Shown one piece after another: positions 7,286 to 10,652 of a DNA stretch of 10,652 bases (within the stretch, counting starts at the first letter, position 1; each line of letters starts with the position of its first letter). A model generated the notes under the pieces. That model ran no database searches and was not told where the DNA came from. It worked only from the letters and a program-made list of their open reading frames with translations. The position numbers and the translations under genes are program-made. Origin of the DNA: JAJFTV01 sp964426355 (GTDB lineage: Bacteria; Chloroflexota; Anaerolineae; Anaerolineales; Anaerolineaceae); the NCBI GenBank assembly GCA_964426355.1, contig CAYRRA010000156.1:1-10652 (forward strand). Reading direction: 5' to 3'.

Positions 7286-8104
7286 TCAAGATTTGAAAAG
7301 GCTCTCATACGGGACCTTTGGGAAAATGGTCAGCTTTCCGCCTACGGTCGCATCCAGCACTTGGCGGCTGTGTTGTTCATAAACCTTGCGAGCCAGCGCA
7401 TAGGAGCGCTCCGAGGTATCCAGGTCGGGAAGCTGCCAGCGAAACCCTTTGCCAAAATAACCCGGGTGAAAATGGTCCCTGTCCTCACCCGATGAAACGA
7501 TGGTTTTGTTCGGTTCACCTTTGGTTGCGAAGTTATGATCCACTCCAATCAAAACCACCTGCTTAAAACCCATGTGAAAAGCCAGTTGTAATGCCACATA
7601 CGTCACAGTTGCCCCTTCCCAAAGCCTTCCGCGAGCATCCTTTGAAAAGCATGGACCGGTATAGGTGGTGAAAAGAAAATGCAAGTTGGGCACGGGGTGA
7701 AGCCATTTTTGTGCCCGCCAGGAGACAAAGAACGGCATGTCCAGCGATTGAATTTCATTGGTGGATTGCTCCACCACCAGGTCGTTAATCGCCAAAAAGT
7801 ACGAGGTTTGAAACCCCAATTCAGGAAAAGCCAGGAAAAACCGGTTCATCCCAAACGTGTATTCACCCTTTAACCTGGAGAGATCCGTTTGTTGCAGGCT
7901 GGGACCGTTTCCAATGATGAAACAACGCTCACCCTTGTGAATGTCTTTCAGGGCAGCCAGTTTTCGCCTGCTTTCCCGCCGCCAGGGGTGGAACGTGACG
8001 GCAGGCAGCATTTTTAACCTGCCCAAGGCATCCCAGGTCTCCCGTGCGAACGGCTGCATTTGTTTGGGGATCAACCGTTTAACGGTTTGTTTCAGTGCCT
8101 TCAT
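7286..8104 (-). CDS. DUF115/MptE-like protein, putative glycosyltransferase
   Basis: 272 residues. A basic N-terminal segment (1-58) precedes the core C61-F-I-I-G-N66-G-P-S-L, then Y-T-F-G-M-N87-R-F, F-L-A-I-N107-D, and V-L-I-G-V-D189-H-N-F. The glycine-rich G-N-G-P-S-L with a following M/C-N is shared by DUF115 (PF01973; archaeal MptE and the central domain of flagellin-modifying Maf proteins) and GT42 bacterial sialyltransferases. Maf proteins transfer nonulosonic acids, and GT42 uses CMP-sialic acid. Here the gene lies three genes downstream of a CMP-sugar synthetase, so a CMP-sugar transferase role is plausible. That role is inference: the sequence shows the family, not the reaction. There is no signal peptide or membrane span, so it is cytoplasmic. 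The ATG overlaps the TGA of the SDR gene by 4 bases, indicating tight coupling. A pterin pyrophosphokinase role, after MptE, is less likely in this setting. Confidence 0.78.
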   Translation of the reverse strand: MKALKQTVKRLIPKQMQPFARETWDALGRLKMLPAVTFHPWRRESRRKLAALKDIHKGERCFIIGNGPSLQQTDLSRLKGEYTFGMNRFFLAFPELGFQTSYFLAINDLVVEQSTNEIQSLDMPFFVSWRAQKWLHPVPNLHFLFTTYTGPCFSKDARGRLWEGATVTYVALQLAFHMGFKQVVLIGVDHNFATKGEPNKTIVSSGEDRDHFHPGYFGKGFRWQLPDLDTSERSYALARKVYEQHSRQVLDATVGGKLTIFPKVPYESLFKS

Positions 8105-8868
8105 TCTGTGCTCAACCTCGCCGTTGCACCGCCATCCACAATCATGGCTTGCCCGGTCATAAAGGAAGATTGGTTTTCATCCGCAAGGAAATAAATTGCC
8201 CGGGCAATTTCTTCTGGTTTGCCAACCTTACCGCTCACGGTTTTCCGCGCCATATTTTCCAGCCGTTCTGCCATCGTACCGCCGCCGGCGTGATCGCGCT
8301 GTAAGCCTGCGCGCAGCATGGGGGTATCCACCGCCCCGGGCAAGATGGCGTTTACGCGCACATTATCAGGCGCAAACTCAATCGCCATGGCGCGCGTCAA
8401 CGCCAGCAGACCACCTTTGCTGGCGGCGTAGGCAGCAATATTCGAAGATGTAGCCACAGCATGCACTGACGAGACATTCACGATGGCGCCACCGCCACGC
8501 GCTTTCAGGAGCGGGTAAGCCAGTTGGGCGGAAAGAAAAACTGCCCGCAGATTGCTTGCCATCACCCGATCCCATTCCTCCACGCTGGTCTGCAAGATCG
8601 GTTTCACAATCTGCACCGCGGCATTGTTAATCAACGCATCCAGCGTGGGCGTAAAATTCTTCGCCTGTTTGAAGATCGTCTCAAGTGCCTGGGGGTCAGA
8701 AATATCCGCCTGGATGAACAAGCCGTCTGCAGGGAAGGTCTCGCCATATTCCATGCGATCTACCCCAATCACACGCCAACCGAGCTGCATAAAGGTTTCC
8801 ACGGTTGCCCGCCCCACCCCTCCGGCTGCTCCCGTAATCAACATCACTCTCTGTTCATTTTCTGCCAT
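8101..8868 (-). CDS. Classical SDR-family NAD-dependent oxidoreductase
   Basis: 255 residues, the usual length for a classical short-chain dehydrogenase. The cofactor motif is T12-G-A-A-G-G-V-G19; D37 at the end of the second strand favours NAD(H). N81-N-A-A follows, and the catalytic set is N106, S134, Y147 and K151 (Y-A-A-S-K). Near the C-terminus, M-T-G-Q-A-M-I-V-D-G-G is the usual dimer-interface signature. The substrate is not visible; FabG-like proteins of this form act on many alcohols and ketones. Position between a hydroxyacid dehydrogenase and a DUF115 protein, in a cluster with a CMP-sugar synthetase, suggests a sugar or sugar-acid intermediate rather than fatty-acid synthesis. Campylobacter legionaminic acid loci carry a comparable SDR (PtmA) beside a CMP-sugar synthetase (PtmB). 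The ATG at 8868 has GAGGG about 9 bases upstream, next to a hairpin at the end of the previous gene. Confidence 0.88.
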   Translation of the reverse strand: MAENEQRVMLITGAAGGVGRATVETFMQLGWRVIGVDRMEYGETFPADGLFIQADISDPQALETIFKQAKNFTPTLDALINNAAVQIVKPILQTSVEEWDRVMASNLRAVFLSAQLAYPLLKARGGGAIVNVSSVHAVATSSNIAAYAASKGGLLALTRAMAIEFAPDNVRVNAILPGAVDTPMLRAGLQRDHAGGGTMAERLENMARKTVSGKVGKPEEIARAIYFLADENQSSFMTGQAMIVDGGATARLSTE

Positions 8869-8884
8869 ATCGCTTTTCCCTCAA

Positions 8885-8903
8885 AAAGGCTTTATCAGCC
8901 TTT
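8885..8903 (-). other. Hairpin at stop codon, next to downstream ribosome binding site
   Basis: In minus-strand order, AAAGGCT (8903-8897), loop GATAA, AGCCTTT (8891-8885), followed by TT and then GAGGG. The 7-bp perfect stem includes two bases of the hydroxyacid dehydrogenase stop codon (TAA at 8904-8902) and ends directly before the SDR gene's SD. It may be a weak attenuator, an RNA-processing or stability element, or a structure affecting SDR translation. The tail of five T (three in the stem) is short for an effective terminator. Confidence 0.35.
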
Positions 8904-9873
8904 AAATCTTTCCGATGAATAAATAAAGCTCCTCAGCAGCCAGACCCAGCCCTTCGAGCAGGTTGCGAATGGTGTTCCAGTGCACTCGTTCCCAGGCTTG
9001 CGGGCTCGAGTTGGCATTATGCGCAGCCAGCATGACCTGATCCATGCTGCGTAGGGGCGAATCGGCTGGCAGCGGCTCTTCCTCAAAAACATCCAGCGCA
9101 GCTCCACTGATTCTACCGTCTCTTAATGCTTCAAGCAACGCCTTTTCTTCCACTATGGGACCACGTGCCGTATTAATCAGTACGGCACCGCGTTTTACCA
9201 TCGCAAAACGTTCGCGGTTCATCAGATGAAAGCTGGTCGGGTTGAGATCACAGTTGGTACTGATGAAATCACTGCGCTCCAGCAGGTCTTCCAGACTGGT
9301 CATTTCGACGCCGTTTTCTGCGATGAAATCAGGAGCAACCGGGACGATATCATTCCCGAGCAGTTTCATACCAAAGGCGCGCGCTCTGCGCAAGACTGCT
9401 TTACCTACATTTCCCACCCCCACGACGCCCAGTGTACATTCAGACAGGGATCGACCAGGGATTTTATCCCATTCACCGCGCTTCACTGCACGATCCATCC
9501 AGGGCAAGCGGCGGGCAAAACAGAGCATATATCCCAACACGCTATCCGACACCGGAAGGGTGAAAGCATTGGTGGTGTTGCGCACCTGAATGCCCATCCT
9601 GGCAGCCGCAGCCCGGTCGACCGAATCGATACCGGTACCCCACTTGGAGATGACCTTCAGGCGCGGCAGGCACTTTTCCATCACGCGTTCTGTAAAGCGG
9701 TCATCGCCGCAAATTGCGCCGTCGAAGTGCCCTGCCAGAACCAGCAGTTCTTCTTCAGAAAGACGCTCATGCACTTCCGGCTCAACCAAATTAATACCAA
9801 AATGTTCAAATACAGGCTTAAAACGTTCCCGATACGGGATCATATAAGGCGCAGAGAATAATACAGCAGGCAT
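8902..9873 (-). CDS. D-2-hydroxyacid dehydrogenase (phosphoglycerate dehydrogenase-like)
   Basis: 323 residues, normal for a single-unit D-isomer-specific 2-hydroxyacid dehydrogenase without the regulatory ACT domain of many SerA enzymes. The substrate-domain motif is I-S-K-W-G-T-G-I-D-S-V-D (75-86). The NAD-binding motif is G149-V-V-G-V-G-N-V-G157, with D175 after the second strand favouring NAD. N234-T-A-R237-G-P-I-V carries the substrate-binding arginine, D-V-F-E-E-E266-P the catalytic glutamate, and A-A-H285-N-A-N-S-S the catalytic histidine. The H-N-A-N-S-S context replaces the more usual H-I-G/A-G-x-T, so this is probably a divergent subgroup. It oxidises a D-2-hydroxyacid or reduces a 2-keto acid in the cytoplasm. 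Its place directly after a CMP-sugar synthetase gene suggests a sugar-acid precursor rather than serine synthesis, though that is inference. The ATG at 9873 has GAGAGG 6 bases upstream and follows the previous gene by 17 bases. Confidence 0.9.
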   Translation of the reverse strand: MPAVLFSAPYMIPYRERFKPVFEHFGINLVEPEVHERLSEEELLVLAGHFDGAICGDDRFTERVMEKCLPRLKVISKWGTGIDSVDRAAAARMGIQVRNTTNAFTLPVSDSVLGYMLCFARRLPWMDRAVKRGEWDKIPGRSLSECTLGVVGVGNVGKAVLRRARAFGMKLLGNDIVPVAPDFIAENGVEMTSLEDLLERSDFISTNCDLNPTSFHLMNRERFAMVKRGAVLINTARGPIVEEKALLEALRDGRISGAALDVFEEEPLPADSPLRSMDQVMLAAHNANSSPQAWERVHWNTIRNLLEGLGLAAEELYLFIGKI

Positions 9874-9890
9874 TCATTACCTCTCTTTTT

Positions 9891-10568
9891 TCAAACTTGT
9901 TTAGACCTGTGCTGCATCAACAGGTCTACAATCAAGAAATCGAGTTCTTCATCGATATCCCAGGCTTCAGCCCGGTCGATTTCGAACATCAGCGGTCGCT
10001 CACCCAGCCGGTTGTGCCGGATGCGCAAATTCTCACGTGTAAACAGGTACATGCAGGAATTTTCCTCATAGATGGGCGGCAAATCCTGGGTTTGCAGTAA
10101 AATCGCCGGGTTATGGTTCACCGGTCGGGCAAGCTGATCCCACAGGCGCGTTTGCAGCCGGGTTACGCCAAAAAGAGAATCATACGCAGGATAGTTATCA
10201 ACCATTTTAGAAATCGCTGCCGAGATGGTCTCCGGTCTCAGCAAAGGATTGGTGCTGTGGGTCTGCAGATAGAGGTCTGCTTCAACCTGAACCGTATCAT
10301 AGAGCAAAATCTCGTTCATCGGAACCGTATCGGCGCGCAAGTGTTCGGGTCTCTCCAGCCGTTTTACCTGGGGATAGTGCTTTTCAAGACCCTCCAATAC
10401 CACCGGGCTGTCGGTATCCACCACAATCCCCGCCAGCCCTTTACAAGCCAGCAGCGTATCGAGGATGTGCTGGTACAAAGGTTTTCCCGCCAGGGGGCGG
10501 TAATTCTTTCCCGGTACACGTTGAGAGTGGTGTCGCATGGGCACCAGTGCAACAATTTCGAGTTTCAT
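9891..10568 (-). CDS. CMP-sugar synthetase (NeuA/KdsB-type cytidylyltransferase)
   Basis: 225 residues, the usual size of acylneuraminate cytidylyltransferases. These join CMP from CTP to a 2-keto sugar acid such as neuraminic, legionaminic or pseudaminic acid or Kdo, releasing pyrophosphate. The nucleotide loop is V-P-M-R12-H-H-S15-Q-R17-V-P-G-K21-N22. R12, S15, K21 and N22 match NeuA, but the usual lysine of G-S-K is Q16, while S-x-R-V-P-G-K resembles KdsB. The Q102-T-H-S-T-N-P-L-L stretch corresponds to the NeuA Q-P-T-S-P-L-x base- and sugar-binding strand, and W-D204-I-D206-E-E-L-D-F to the metal-binding aspartates. The start is strong: GGAGG lies 7 bases before the ATG at 10568, which overlaps the stop of the upstream frame by 4 bases. 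It is the first complete gene of the block. The family is secure; the sugar it activates is not known. Confidence 0.88.
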   Translation of the reverse strand: MKLEIVALVPMRHHSQRVPGKNYRPLAGKPLYQHILDTLLACKGLAGIVVDTDSPVVLEGLEKHYPQVKRLERPEHLRADTVPMNEILLYDTVQVEADLYLQTHSTNPLLRPETISAAISKMVDNYPAYDSLFGVTRLQTRLWDQLARPVNHNPAILLQTQDLPPIYEENSCMYLFTRENLRIRHNRLGERPLMFEIDRAEAWDIDEELDFLIVDLLMQHRSKQV

Positions 10569-10652
10569 GGGGTTCCCTCCGGTTTATGCTCTCCTGCTGC
10601 CGGTTGATGGTCTTCTGCTGCCGGTTGATGGTCTTCTACCGCCGGTTGATGG
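10565..10652 (-). CDS. C-terminal end of an unknown protein with heptad repeats, 5' end outside window
   Basis: From the right edge a minus-strand frame runs 28 codons to a TGA at 10567-10565 that overlaps the next gene's ATG (ATGA). It reads as four successive seven-residue units: H-Q-P-A-V-E-D, H-Q-P-A-A-E-D, H-Q-P-A-A-G-E, and the degenerate H-K-P-E-G-T-P. The repeat period of 21 bases is exactly seven codons, the degenerate unit keeps H-x-P, and the ATGA overlap is the same arrangement as at 8101-8104; together these favour a real coding end. Only the tail is visible, so the protein cannot be identified. By position it may be another enzyme of the CMP-sugar pathway. The alternative is a noncoding minisatellite: another minus frame is also open here, from 10652 to a TAA at 10586. 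Confidence 0.5.
   Translation of the reverse strand, partial: HQPAVEDHQPAAEDHQPAAGEHKPEGTP
10569..10652 (-). repeat. 21-bp tandem repeat, continuing past the window edge
   Basis: Three near-identical 21-base units lie at 10632-10652, 10611-10631 and 10590-10610, each ending (plus strand) in CCGGTTGATGG. A decayed fourth unit at 10569-10589 carries CCGGTTTATGC in the same position. Differences cluster in the first half of the unit. The decayed unit contains the GGAGG ribosome binding site of the cytidylyltransferase gene. Copy number beyond the edge is unknown. Confidence 0.9.

Noticed and set aside
8101..8868. FabG, 3-oxoacyl-ACP reductase of fatty-acid synthesis
   Set aside because: The fold and motifs fit, but D37 favours NAD over NADP and all neighbours are sugar enzymes, so a specific FabG label is not supported.
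9226..9861. Plus-strand open frame of 211 codons opposite the hydroxyacid dehydrogenase
   Set aside because: The minus strand holds the NAD-binding and catalytic motifs; the plus translation has a random composition rich in His, Arg and Ser and no SD.
10113..10607. Plus-strand open frame of 164 codons opposite the cytidylyltransferase
   Set aside because: It covers the conserved cytidylyltransferase motifs in antisense and has no recognisable domain.
10565..10652. CRISPR array at the right edge
   Set aside because: The 21-bp units are directly adjacent with no spacers, and they keep a reading frame; this is a simple tandem repeat.

Overview
The window is one co-directional block on the minus strand: ten genes read right to left, none on the plus strand, and no gap between genes longer than about 100 bases. 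All eight complete genes and the long partial gene at the left edge belong to families that make, activate, transfer or polymerise sugars, so this looks like part of a cell-surface polysaccharide or protein-glycosylation locus. Base composition is near 50% G+C by eye. The GT39-like membrane proteins, Shine-Dalgarno (SD) led starts and protein style suggest a bacterium, possibly a Chloroflexota (Anaerolineae) relative; that assignment is an impression, not something the sequence proves. No IS element, tRNA, rRNA or CRISPR array was seen.

In transcription order (right to left): the last 28 codons of an unknown protein ending in a seven-residue tandem repeat (10565-10652) overlap by 4 bases a CMP-sugar synthetase (NeuA/KdsB-type cytidylyltransferase, 9891-10568). 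Then come a D-2-hydroxyacid dehydrogenase (8902-9873), a classical SDR oxidoreductase (8101-8868), a DUF115/MptE-like protein with sialyltransferase-like motifs (7286-8104, again a 4-base overlap), a family 2 glycosyltransferase (6256-7263), a GDP-mannose 3,5-epimerase (5164-6198), and three large GT-C-type membrane glycosyltransferase-like proteins (3275-5062, 1754-3271, and 1-1749, which runs off the left edge).

A working reading is that the right half prepares a CMP-activated acidic sugar and possibly transfers it through the DUF115 protein. The middle provides GDP-L-galactose or GDP-L-gulose and a cytoplasmic glycosyltransferase. The left half holds membrane enzymes that would use polyprenyl-linked sugars on the outer face of the membrane. 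The pathway assignment is inference: no sugar synthase such as NeuB, no flippase, no polymerase and no polyprenyl-phosphate sugar synthase is in view. Tight spacing suggests one operon, with two weak hairpins (5121-5143 and 8885-8903) as possible points of internal control.

Nothing here is clearly a new system. The points most worth a second look are the in-frame heptad-repeat tail at the right edge, the CMP-sugar synthetase with a nucleotide loop intermediate between the NeuA and KdsB types, its linkage to a GT42/Maf-like DUF115 protein, and the plant-type GDP-mannose 3,5-epimerase.
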